DNA from: Brienomyrus brachyistius
Taxonomy: Eukaryota; Chordata; Actinopteri; Osteoglossiformes; Mormyridae
Reading direction: 5' to 3'
Length of the DNA: 64,000 bases
Assembly (NCBI RefSeq): GCF_023856365.1
Contig: NC_064548.1
Coordinates: 12,648,642 to 12,712,641 of the forward strand
Under the pieces are notes generated by a model, which saw only the letters and a list, made by a program, of their open reading frames with translations, ran no database searches and was not told the DNA's origin. This document shows positions 22,778 to 34,795 of the stretch, one piece after another (position 1 is the first letter of the stretch; every line of letters starts with the position of its first letter). The position numbers and the translations under genes were made by a program.

Positions 22778-25700
22778 GCCATGATTGACGCGGCAACGTT
22801 TAGGCTGTCGGAAATATTCACACTGTCAGGGGCAGTGTTGAGCATTTCAGGTCCAGTAGCAACAAATCCAGGCCAAGATTTTGTTTCTACCAACCAGTTA
22901 AGTCCTCTGTGACTGTGACTAAAATATGGAACACCACTGGATTGGTCTGGGTTGGAGACCCAATAACATTGTTTTTTGGAGCCCAAAATTTGTAGCATCA
23001 GCATGGCACATAAGTGACGAAATGAAAGATTTTAGTCAACAAGCAGAGCAAACAGAAACGAAACGGTGTAATTATCTCGTACATGTTACATAGGCAAAAG
23101 TACATTAAAATACCAGCGGACTGTCATCAGTGCCGTAGATAACATCTCCATTATGGCAAAAGCAGAGCGGAAAAAGTTGTCCAACCGCTTTCCAGTAAAA
23201 CGGAGCATTAACATCAAACATCGCCGCGTTATTTGGATGGGCGGTAAAAGGGCGTAATAAAACTGTAGGACGGCAGGCCTTCCCGTGTGATTTACATACG
23301 CCTGTACCAGCACCGTGCAGAAATGTTAGGGTCACGGAGTTCAGCCCTGAGCTGGATCTGTCAGTAACTTCTCGCACGTCCTGACAAGAGGAACAAAGAC
23401 GAGGAACGGAGGAAATGATTTACGGCTTGAAATGACATGGGTGTTTGGACTGAGACAGAGAGAAGGCAGGAAAGTGTGTTTGTGTTGGGGTGGTGTTACT
23501 CCCTCAGATCTAATTTTCTGGATTTTCCTTTCACCCCCCCCCCCATGATCCTGTTAATATCGCCACCACTGAACTCTGGACCTAAGAGAACCTCCCCAAC
23601 TCTCATGGGCCCCTTTGCTGATGCGTATGACAGGCAACGGTGTCTAAGCATGAGCTGATCCTGGGTCAGTCAGGGAGCCTGGCTGGAACACATCTAACTG
23701 GCAACAACCCCCCCCCCCCCAAACCAAAACAAACAGGCGTGGGTGTTCTCCAGTTGTTACTGAGGTCAATATTGAATCGCTTCTCCTTCTGGCTTGTAGA
23801 TACTGTTGACCAAATGGTTGAGTATTTCACATAACCCTGGCTTTCCATTGATATTTTCCCTCTTAGAGACTTGAAAACACACAAAAAAGTAAGTTCCTCC
23901 AATGCCAAGGATTTCCTGTGTACCCATGAACATCCAAGGCTGCACAGCCCTCATCGCATAGGGTTAAGAGCAGGCAGTTTTTAAATCGCGACAGGAGCTG
24001 TTTTGCTGCATCACCCATGAGCTACAGAAGTCACTTTGGGTAAACGTGCACCTAAAACGGTGAGATACTCAAAGTCATTGTCCTGATAGGAGAGCCAAGC
24101 AGAAACAGAAACACTCGGGGGCGGGGGGGGGGGGAGGGGGGGTATTAACCTTGTTTCAGTTGTTTTGGTTTGAAATGTGCTCTCAGCCAGCAGGGGGTAC
24201 ACATGCAGCCATACTGCACATACAATATGACGGACAAACCATGTTACTCAACATGTGAAATTATTATTATTGCTTTTTTATTTTTGGGTTGGGGGGGGGG
24301 ATCTCTGTCATGGTAAACTCTGGGCTCTGTGTTGCGAAACCAGGCCATGTTGCTTATGGGGTGTGAATATTATATGATGTCTTTCCAAAAGGGAAGATGT
24401 TTACGAACAGGTCTCAATAAGGTCCAAGGTCCCTCGATGGTCGATTATGGTCCACATCAGACCTGGGCAGACCTCTCACACACCTTCCTGCGGTCAGACT
24501 GTGCATGTTTATCAGATTGGATTCGGAAGCCAATGCCCCGCTTGACACATTCCACCACATCTCCATCTGACATTCATACACTGCTGAGGCCTTGCATGTT
24601 GCTGCTATGGCTGCTCGCCGGCGTGAGGGCCTTCACACGTGTTTTACACGCCTCCATGCTTCCTACCACGGTTACAGGGGTGACGTTAAACCCGACCACA
24701 CAAGGCAGCACTTCGACTCCTTTGCTTGCCGTTTTTAACCGTGTTAAGTAAGTCGAAGGATGATCACACTATACGAGATGCACATAACCGATATGACAAA
24801 ACGGCACCGGATGGTTCAGGACCAACCTGGACTCCAGAGTCTCCCGATGACGTCTGCAGTGTGGCCAACAACCTTGTGCGTCCGGTCTCCTATTAGCACA
24901 CAACAGGAGGGGCCCTTTGGCTGGGTGGCAGGGCTAGAGGAGCCGCAGGGGAAGATGAAACAAACGCTGGCAACGGGGAAGAAAACCCAGTGTGAGTCCC
25001 TGTTCAAAGGAGCCGGCCAGTTCTGACTGGATTAACATTTATTGACTGTTTAAGTCTGCTTTTTAGCTCCAGGACAAAGATACATAGCTAATTGCAGCCG
25101 CCGTTCCGCTCGCTGATCACCAATGTGGCAACAAAAGCCGTACTAATAGGCGCTTCAACAAAGATTAGAAAGTCTCTATTACAAAACAAATTAAGCGAGC
25201 TCTGATCTTAACCTATAGGTCGAACGACATTACAGCGAAGTTTAAGCTGTTAGATAGCTGAAAAACTTATTAAGGCCCAGCGCTGAGGTAGCACTTTGGT
25301 ATCGATTTTACGATAGCCAGGTATTATGATTTATGGAGTGCTTGTGTCAGTATAACAAGCTGAAGGACACACAATATCATCTCTAACGTCATTAAAATTC
25401 AGAAGTCTCCCGAGCTAGCTCATCAAACGAGCCGCCCCGCTCTGTCTCGCAATTTGATACAGATAGATTCACGCACGCATAGACTCCTGCTCTGCAAGCA
25501 GCATTAGCTTACCGTTGCCATTGCAGCAACACCGCACTTCGGCCTCTCCTCTCTCACCTCACTTTTCACGTATTTATATCTGTTTAATCTGTTTATTATT
25601 GCTTAATTGGATGTTTACAATGGGGCTGTTTTAATGGGTTTACAATGCGATTGATGCTGGAGTTCTATTCAGTATAATTATACGTACAGGTTTTCAGACC

Positions 25701-28700
25701 ATTCCAGCGTCAAGGAGACTCGTGCAGACCGAAATCTGTGGTACACTGGAGCCCCCTGTTGGTGAGTACATACATTTCCAGCTGACTCATCGGCAGGAAA
25801 ACGAACAACTGCCGATCTTCATGGTTTTAACAGACGCCGATCTTTTTTATGTCCTGTCTCTCTATCGTCGTACGTTCGATTATATTTTAAGTTGCATCTT
25901 CAGCAGCTACAGCTGGTTCTTGCACTTCTTGTATCTGAGGGTCTGCCTGAGCTGGATAATCGGCAAGTCTGCCGCTGGAGACGGTGATAGCAAGCAGCTG
26001 CTTCATATCTGAATCCTCAAAGCCGATTTCCTCATCACAGACACTTTTAAGACGTTTAGTGGTATTTATTTTATTTTAAATCTGATACAGATATCCACTG
26101 GATAGTATTGATTTGGGAAGCATTTTAGTAAAATAGTAAATATTACAGGCTACAATAAACAGTGAGAAGCCCACGTTAATATGTGCTATGAAACTGATCT
26201 TGGTTAGCAGCATCGGTATCCTTATAAATGTTCCTGCTTTAACTTTTAATGGTTTCCATTACAGAATGGCAGCTTTGCAGAAATACATCATATTTTTATT
26301 TGCTTCCATATTTTGTACAATTGTATCTGTTGGTGTTTTAATATTTAAACATATTTCATTCATAATATATCCTTATGAAATACTGAAGATGCACTTCACT
26401 TTTTTAAACATGAATTGATTCTGAATTTAGCACATTATCTACCTAAAGCGTCCCAAAGCAATTCATGACAGAAGTGCCTAAAATGTTTCTACAACTTTCA
26501 GGTCAAAATATTTCCCACAATATCCAGAATAATTAATGTCTTGATTCAAAGTACGCCCCAGTTAAGGCTGCATTTCGCTTAACAACAAAAAAAAAAAACG
26601 AATCAGGAGAGCAGTAGCCTTTTCCAGAAGTTGCTTTGCAATAGTAAAAATCCTCAAACGTATTAAAGGGATGAACAACAGCCAAAAAGCGGAATGATCT
26701 TTCTTCAGATATTATTCTTACTGTAAATGCAACTATATAACGAATATGTTATAATACATCAACCAGACATTCATGATGTGGAAGACCAGGTACAAATAGA
26801 GGATACCCTGCAGGAAAGCTGCCCAAAGATATGCCTGCGGGTCTTGAGTAAGTGGAAGGACCCGTAACTCGGATTCCTCTGGATCTCTGATGTCCTCAAC
26901 TATCTCCTCCAGCCAAGAGGGTGGCCTGGCTTGCCAGAACGGACTTGCTGGCTTCTGGCGCGAGGCTCATCTGCCAGGAAGGATGGGAGGGGAGTGAGGC
27001 ACCCCCCCCCCCCCCCGCCATACACACACACACACACACAACCATGGCATCAATGAAGGCAAACACCCCCTGCTGTGACTTGGCGCACCCCGCTGGACAG
27101 CTGGAGACTTGGGGAGCGGAGAGGCTGCCAAGCATGTCTGAAAGTGTGTGTGTTTGTTGGGTGGGTGGGTGGGGGGGGGTGTGCAGGGCAGCTGGGGGCG
27201 TTTAGCTGTGCATGAGTGAGGGCGGATCCCCCATACCTGCAGCAGATCGCCCCTCCCTGCTGGTCGTGGCCCGGAGAGGAGCCCAGTACATCATGTATAA
27301 TTACGCACTGATAGTACACAGCTCACATTCAAGTACCTTCACCCCCCGACAATCATGTAATAAGATCACAGCCCCGGCTGAGAAGACTACGGGTTCACGG
27401 AAACAGTGCTGGCCCACCGAGGTTTATGTGGGTCACGTGACACACGTTCGCCTACAGACCACTAACACAGGAAGTGGGGGGCCAACACGTAGTGGCTAAA
27501 TCCCCTCATTGATGGAGGAACTACAATGACTAATGTTGATTTATTCCCACAAAGCCTCAATTACAGACAAGGCCATGAATAATGTAACGTGCAAAGATGA
27601 ACCCCACTCTTTCACAACCGATTATGGTCATTTTATTTGAGGAGGGGCTGTAAATCTCCTACTGTGGTGCGCGAATTATGATTACTTTTCTGGCAAAGTG
27701 TTCGTAATGCCAGCCTATGAGGGGCTGGGCTTGGCTTAAAAACCAAATGTTTAAAATAACGTAAGATAATCATATAAATTATGCATAAGTTCTTGAAATG
27801 GAACAAAAATGTTCAAGCACATACATTATTCATCGTTTTAGACATTTCATTATCATATCTTTGGGAGGTTGGGAAAACTTTCCACGGACAATGCGGGGGA
27901 ACTCCTCTGCGGGCGTGTTGATGTTTCTTATATGTAATTTCTCAGCTATCTTCTGTCTCGTGTCCAATTTGAAATCTGACACGCTTTTGGATTAGAGAAA
28001 GAGAAGCTGCAAATCAAATGTAAAGCGAGATGCCTTTTCGCTCGGTTTATTATTGTTTTTCCTTTTTTAACTAGCATCCGTTCGGTCGCCAGTGCAGTTC
28101 TCTTATCCCTTGACATAAACTTGTCCTGAATACCGTGTTCGTTTCCGGCACTATTTAGTCTTTTTTCTTTTCACTGTACAAAAATCCATTTTCCGAAATG
28201 ATGCCAAATTAGCAGAGTAAATATTGAAATCAGCCTTTGCAGATGCAATTGTGGCCTATTTACCCCACTCCCCCCCCCCCTTCGATCTCGGCTTAATCTC
28301 AATTCATCAATTACAGCTCCTTATTACAGGACCCTGACAGCATCCTGTGCCTCTTGATAAATGAACCAGCTCACACCAGATTTCAAATGTGAAGCTCAAG
28401 AGCTAATTATCTGTACAGACCTAGTTAATAACGAGATTTCTTGTTAAATATCTGATCACAGCGTGCATATCATTTGTCAAGGAGGGGCTGTGAGCTCCAG
28501 TCCGAGGAGCTCCCCCGATTTTAACGGATCGCACGTGGGAAAAAAAAGCAGATCTTTGTCTCTCCGGTAACCGTCTGTCAAAGGGTCTGACGGGAAGGGG
28601 GGGGGTCACACGTGCTCTAGGTAGGTGGAATGAAATGGGGGCAAAAACCGCCCTCGCTGGGCGGCGGGAAACGAACGCGGACGGGGATGAATATTGAATT

Positions 28701-30642
28701 GGGATTTGAGCCGTTTCACGCTGGTGTCCCTGTTCGCTGTGGGCGCCTGGAGGGTTGCCACCATCAGCCGGATTGTGAGAGAGTCCCAGAGACACCTTTG
28801 TCCGTTTTAAATGGGGGGGGGTTCAGGCTTCGTCTCCTGGGCACGGCCTTCGTTTCACGCGTCTGAGTGGCATGGGGGTTTTGACACCCCCTGGCCTGGT
28901 GACTTCCTTCCACCAGAGTCACACCACGCCAGATCGTTTCACACAAGGTCCGAAGCGACACTGCTGAGAGGCGGCGCCCCCCTGTGTCCGGAGGCCTGAT
29001 TGCGGCCTCAGATCTCTGGGTCTCAGAGCAATAAACACTTCCTGTGCCCAGATGGAAGGCTCGGTCTGTGAAGGTGTGATGCCACCCATCACCTGCTTGT
29101 CTCTGCCCTCTTAGTCCTGCGGCCACCCTGCCAGACGCCCCCCCCCCCCCCCACCATGTCTGTCCAGGCTCGCCCTCCTGTGGGCACTGTGGGCTCCTTG
29201 CTGGCCGCAGCCTGAGCCAGCTCTGCTCATACCTCCTTAACAGCATGCTTCCACTCCCTTTTCCCCGTCAGAGCACCGGCCCCAGGTGGCAGTTTAACAG
29301 CTCGCCTGCTGGCCCCCCCATTGCCACGGGGCCCCAGCAGTTTAACACCTCCAGCTAAAACTCGAAGAAGTCTCCGCCGAGTCGGCTTGGAGGGGCCGTG
29401 CCAAAAGGTCTGAGTTGGTGAAAATACCCCCCAGCACGATGCCGACTTAAATGCGGACCTAGACGCTAAAGCAGGTGTTCCGCGCGGGCCAGCTGGGACA
29501 GAGCATGACAGCCCACCCTCTTCCTGCCTGCCACGAGGAAGAGGCGCGTGCTAATCGCCAATCTGCTGATAAAAATAAAGGCCTACTGTCTTTCATCAGC
29601 TCGTTGGAAAAATAATTACCATAATATCCCAGTTTCTGTAAGGTGGAACTGTTTTAATAATTGGCCTGCCCTTTCCTAACTCTGCTGTAAAGCAGTTAGG
29701 AATTAATTACAGGATAACTGCGCAATTAATTCTAAATGCCAGTTAAAGTGCGGGAGTGGTGAACGAAGGGGTGGGAGAGCCACTGACTTGTGTGAAACTA
29801 AGCAGAGTTAGCCTTTGTCACTGTTAGTTAAGGAAGAACTTGAGGTGTGGGTCAGTTCTTGCATGTACAGGCAGGGGGTGCTATTGTCAATCATCCCCCT
29901 GAAGGAAGAAACGATAAGTATTCTCTACTTAATTTGTTCTTACCCTCAGTACTTAAAGATTATCTACTGTCCTTAATTGTCGCATCTATGCACATCTATA
30001 ATAACACAATAATAGAACAAGAGACAAACGTAAATGCAGCACAAAGGGGTGAAAAATCACAGCAGAATTCTTTGGCCTCTCGTTTCATCCGGTCGTTTGT
30101 GGTGAACATCTAGGCCAACTTAAGACACAACATAACGGTGATCATCACTGATCATTAAAAAAACAAAACATTTATACTTTCTCTGTATTTTCCTCAACGT
30201 TAAGACAAGCTTTTTTTGCAAGCTTGATGAATATAAATTGTGTTTTTTTTTTTTTCACATTCCGACATGTTGCGCATTCTTTAGCCGGTGAATGTAGTGC
30301 AGTGTTGGCAGAAGCTGAGCCGGGGGCGGGGGCTTAGGGGCTGGAGGTAGCCGGATGGAGGTCTCCTCACACACCTACACCCACACCTATTATTACTAAT
30401 GAGCACGTGTGCAAAATCCTGCTGGAGTCCAGGCGCTCCCCTGCATTTAAAACAGTGCAGGCACAGCAGACGCTGCAGACAGCGCAGACGGTGTTCAGTA
30501 ACCCCATCTGCTGTGTAGCTGTGTGTTTCGATGTCTGTTTTCGTTATCTGGGTGTTGCCGCACAGCAGGACTCAAGGCCCCTTCCCCTGTGATTGCTAAG
30601 TGGATGTCAGCACCCCCCACTTGGGCTGGTTAGGGGCATTTA
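22778..30642. other. Gene-free desert, segment 4
   Basis: No gene is supported. Candidate noncoding elements by appearance only are about 25050-25700, 26030-26780, 27500-28480 and 29540-29770. The last contains a hairpin with CCTAAC and GTTAGG arms near 29675-29701. Simple sequence includes C or G runs near 23535, 23710, 24120-24142, 27001-27017 and 29140-29152, and (CA)n at 27023-27040. Confidence 0.5.
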
Positions 30643-30824
30643 CAGGGGCGGGACCACAGGGGCACTGGCTCCAGCATGAAAGCTGATTGGTCACAGAGTC
30701 CCCTTTCCCTTGTCATTCAATAATTTGAAACATATCATTGGCTAATGAAAAGGTTGGCCTCTTAGTATGAATTATGGCCTCTCTTACGCTCCCCTACTTT
30801 AAAAAAGTCCTAGAATCGCCCCTG
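30643..30824. mobile_element. Possible hAT-like MITE
   Basis: The left end CAGGGGCG (30643-30650) is inverted at the right end as CGCCCCTG (30817-30824), and the interior is AT-richer and non-coding. Similar ends occur on fish hAT elements. The flanking 8-mers do not match, so this is weaker than the MITEs at 22655 and 38197 and could be two unrelated words. Confidence 0.35.
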
Positions 30825-31616
30825 CCTGACCTTTCTGTCTTGCGGGTGGGCCTGGGTAACGGTGCTGCGTCTCATTAGCCGGGTCTGGGTCTCCCGTCCG
30901 GAAACAACCACCCTGTCTACGCCTCTGTCAGTAGCCAGTGCTTCCTGCCAGAAGGTCATGATGGAAGAACTGTGAGAAGCATGGGGGGGGGGGGGGTCAC
31001 ATGACTCACATGCCAAGCAGGGTTAGGGGGGCGGGGGTGTTGACAATTAACCCCAGAGACACTGCCTGGGCAGCCCTGCCCTTTTCTCCTGGCAGAAAGA
31101 GGAAGCAGAAAAGCAAAATTTTAGGTCATCAGCATTGACATCCCTCCTAGAGGTGGGGGTGGGGGGGGCAGTTGATGGGTAGATATTATTTCACAGCATG
31201 TGACTGGGGAGGGGGTCCCCTCTGTTTGTTCTCTGTCTTCTCTAATCAATGACTGCTCTTAAAATGGAAAAGAGGCCTTCATATGAGCAATCAGGGTGAC
31301 AGGGACGCCCGCGGAAGAGGCTTAGCGGCGGATCCCGTTCACCGCCACGCCGCGTCACACAGGACGGAGCCGGGCTCGTGTTTCCGGATTTACCCCTAAT
31401 CCTGGCTTGATCTCCGGGTTTGATCCGTCGGGTTTTTCCAGAGACGCCACGATCAGTAGCTATTGCTGTAATTTAAAGTCAATACTGTTGCAGTGATCCC
31501 CTTCCCCAGGCGTGCTGAATCTCTGGGGGGGTGAGGGGGGGGGGGGGGGGCACTTGTTCTCCTCTTTAAGACAAATCAGCTGCTGGGGCAGTTTTCAGGG
31601 GCTGTGAAAATCAGGC
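30825..31616. other. Intergenic spacer with G runs
   Basis: No gene seen. It contains G-rich runs near 30985-30996, 31150 and 31537-31550, and leads into the 31/32-bp array. Confidence 0.5.
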
Positions 31617-32229
31617 ATTGCGAGGTGTCGCTTTCCGGGATGCACTGGAAGCTCGGTGTCGCTTTTCCGGGATGCACTGGAAGCTCGGTGTCGCTTTTCC
31701 GGGATGCACTGGAAGCTCGGTGTCGCTTTCCGGGATGCACTGGAAGCTCGGTGTCGCTTTTCCGGGATGCACTGGAAGCTCGGTGTCGCTTTTCCGGGAT
31801 GCACTGGAAGCTCGGTGTCGCTTTCCGGGATGCACTGGAAGCTCGGTGTCGCTTTTCCGGGATGCACTGGAAGCTCGGTGTCGCTTTCCGGGATGCACTG
31901 GAAGCTCGGTGTCGCTTTTCCGGGATGCACTGGAAGCTCGGTGTCGCTTTCCGGGATGCACTGGAAGCTCGGTGTCGCTTTCCGGGATGCACTGGAAGCT
32001 CGGTGTCGCTTTCCGGGATGCACTGGAAGCTCGGTGTCGCTTTTCCGGGATGCACTGGAAGCTCAGTGTCGCTTTTCCGGGATGCACTGGAAGCTCGGTG
32101 TCGCTTTCCGGGATGCACTGGAAGCTCGGTGTCGCTTTCCGGGATGCACTGGAAGCTCGGTGCCGCTTTCCGGGATGCACTGGAAGCTCGGTGTCGCTTT
32201 CCGGGATGCACTGGAAGCTCGGTGTCGAC
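31617..32229. repeat. 31/32-bp tandem array, about 19 copies
   Basis: The unit is GATGCACTGGAAGCTCGG plus TGTCGCTTTCCGG, varying between 31 and 32 bases by one T in CTTTCC or CTTTTCC. Copies are otherwise almost identical, so the array is young or homogenised. The unit contains TTCCGG, an ETS-like word. The unit lacks stops, so several frames on both strands stay open for 140-259 codons. The mix of 31 and 32 bases shifts frame constantly, so I do not call a protein. Confidence 0.95.
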
Positions 32230-32730
32230 ACGCCTCACACATCCACCAAAGCAGTTATTGGGCCGGATTTCGCCTACAGGCTTTTTGTATGAAAACCAGT
32301 AAAGCAACAACATCTTATGGTCATTTATAGATATGGGTGAAACGCCGACATTCAAGTCAAATGCGTCAGATTACAGACCATTTCCGGCGGCTTCTACAGC
32401 TCTGACCAGCCCTTCCCGCTCATTTCTACTTTCTGTATTGTTCCATGGTGCCGCTGTCTACAAACATTATTTTATAAACATCTTCTACTACTACTTGGTC
32501 GTATAATGAAACAACAACAGTCCAAGGGGAGAAAACACGACCTTCCGATAAGGTTGCCCTCATAGGTCACCGAACACTCTATCGAGGTCAAATGACAAAA
32601 GTCATTTCCTGCATTACGCTCCGAAATCGTTCGACGTGCTTTAAGACCTTCTGACAGCAGCACCACCTAACCGTCCTTGTAAAGTCATTTACGCGGAAGG
32701 AATTATAAGGATAGTCAACCTCCTTTTTTT

Positions 32731-32775
<45 letters not shown>

Positions 32776-33034
32776 TTTATTTTATTTTATTTTTTTTGAA
32801 AAACAAACCTTCATTTTCCAGTTTAAACAAATTCCCAGAAATACCATTAAAAGGTTTGCATTCAGATAATAGTAAATAATATTCTATGTATCCATCTGTG
32901 CCTCATCATCCGTAAGACAGGGTACGAGGGAGGGCATGACCAGCAAAGGAAGCAAATTTCTCCTCAGTCCTATACAGTGAGATACCATTGAACTTTCAGG
33001 TGAATTGGTTTTAGTTAAGGTCTGGCATCTTGCT
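32230..33034. other. Intergenic spacer with (AT)n microsatellite
   Basis: No gene seen. An AT dinucleotide run occupies 32737-32772, followed by T-rich sequence. The rest is unique AT-rich DNA without recognised features. Confidence 0.6.
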
Positions 33035-33140
33035 CAGAGTGTCCCTGGCCTTGTGCCCTGTGCATTCTGGGATAGATTCCAAGATAACTACAACCCTGTG
33101 CTGGATAAGCGGTTATGGAAGATGGATGGATGGATGGTTG
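33035..33140 (+). mobile_element. L2-like LINE/SINE 3' end with (GGAT)n tail
   Basis: The stretch ends with GCTGGATAAGCGGTTATGGA and then (GATG)n, the tail seen on fish L2-type elements and SINEs that share their 3' end. The preceding GTGCATTCTGGGATAGATTC also fits that family. The 5' boundary is uncertain, and no reverse transcriptase frame is present. Confidence 0.6.
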
Positions 33141-33329
33141 AAGTATATTTTGGTAGGAAGGTATCTCATAACGGCAGTGTGGATCAGCGTAAACACTGGC
33201 ACGAGCCCCTGGACTCTGAGTCAGCGGGGGCGGGTGGCCCTTTGCTGTTTGATAGGACGAAAGCAGGATGGTGCCACTTGGGAAGGTTTCAGTGGCACTT
33301 GATGCTCTTGCAGCACAGTTACGTCTGTT

Positions 33330-33528
33330 TATTTAGCGGATGTTTTTATCCAAACCAATACGCAGTTCAGAAATCAGGCTCATTCAGTCCCTGGAGCCCT
33401 GGGGGGGGTTAAGGCCCTTGCCCAAGGCCCAACAGTGAAATCACTCTGCTGACCCTGGGATTTGAACTAGCAACCTTCCAGTCACAGGCACTCCACCCAA
33501 AGGCAATGAGCCACATAACCACCGGAGC
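33330..33528 (-). mobile_element. tRNA-derived SINE copy
   Basis: On the minus strand the copy has a B-box-like GTTCAAATCCC (complement of GGGATTTGAAC, about 33458-33468), an upstream A-box-like region near 33510, then TTGGGCAAGGGCCTTAACC and a tail ending in GGATAAAAACATCCGCTAAA, a common fish SINE arrangement. It is a fossil insertion without coding capacity. Confidence 0.65.
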
Positions 33529-34758
33529 CTTGACCAGATTTCGGTTACGTAGACACACTGCCCTCCCCAATCTATGACGAATGCTTCTGTCGGAGAAGCA
33601 AAACGGAAAGTTACTCCGAGTCATATGCTTTTAAGGACCTGGTCTCCTAACCTACCTCTGTACCCCTTTGTTGTACCTTTGAGCGAGGGGGAGCTGTTTA
33701 ACCCACGGCGGTCAAGTAAAAATATCCACTGGAGTGCGGAGGGTAAATGGGGCGGAGTCATACGCTGTGTAATTCGCTCCAGATAAAAGCGGCGGCTAAG
33801 CAACTAAATGATAAATAACAGGGTCGCTGCGGCACAAAATCAATACCTGTGGCTGAAAATCTCTTTCTGAAAGCTTAAGCTGTATAAAATGAACTGGCTC
33901 ATCTCGGTTATGAGCCCCCTGGGTGTGTCATTAACATGCAGGCCGAGTGCCCACGCCACGCGGCACGTAAGCCTTATCAATTAGGGGGGCCGGCCTCTTT
34001 TACACATCCCAGGTACGTTATTAATAAGCGTGCGCTGCGTATTTAAATGGCCTGCTTTAGAGCATAATTTAACCTGCACGAGGGCTGACTGCCACTGCAA
34101 GGGAACCCCGGTCCCTTCAGGCCCGGCGGAAGCGAGAACCAGCCCCCGCCATGTATACATGATGAACTCCAGGCCCAAATAGCACAGGAAGGGGGGGGCG
34201 GGTTAAGCAGGAAAAAAAAATAATAAATAAGCTCACCCTATTTTAGGCTTGCCAGTGGCCCACTTATAACTTAAATGACTGGTTTAGTTAACCTTTCTAT
34301 TTGGATGTAACACGTCGTTATGGGCCGACGCCGCGCCACATAATTTCTGCCGCATTAGCATCCGTCATGTGCCGCCGGCTCGCTAAAAATACGTCCAACA
34401 GGAGAGCGGAAGTGGGAGCCGGGGCGGCGCGGGGCGAGGTTCGCCAATAGCGCCGCTCGCGAAATACTCGCTGACTTCAATCACCAGGGGGACTTGTGCT
34501 CTGATGGAGTCGCTGATACGTCTCCCTATTAGTCTCCCAGGATTTTTCATAGCCCACTTTCTCACCCGATTCTTGCCAATTAAGCGGCCGAATTATGTAT
34601 AATGGTGGGAGTCACTTGCATCTTTGAGTTGCCGAATGCTACGAGCAGGATGACAGAGGGATACTGTTGAATAATTAGAGTGAATTTCCGGAGCCCCATA
34701 AGCTCAATCTTAGCCTGCCACATGCTAACTATTTTTAACCTAATCTCTGCCCCCCCTC

Positions 34759-34795
<37 letters not shown>

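Noticed and set aside
31576..32355. Several 140-259 codon frames on both strands across the 31/32-bp array
   Set aside because: All arise from a stop-free unit and switch frames with one-base unit differences. No protein family resemblance.
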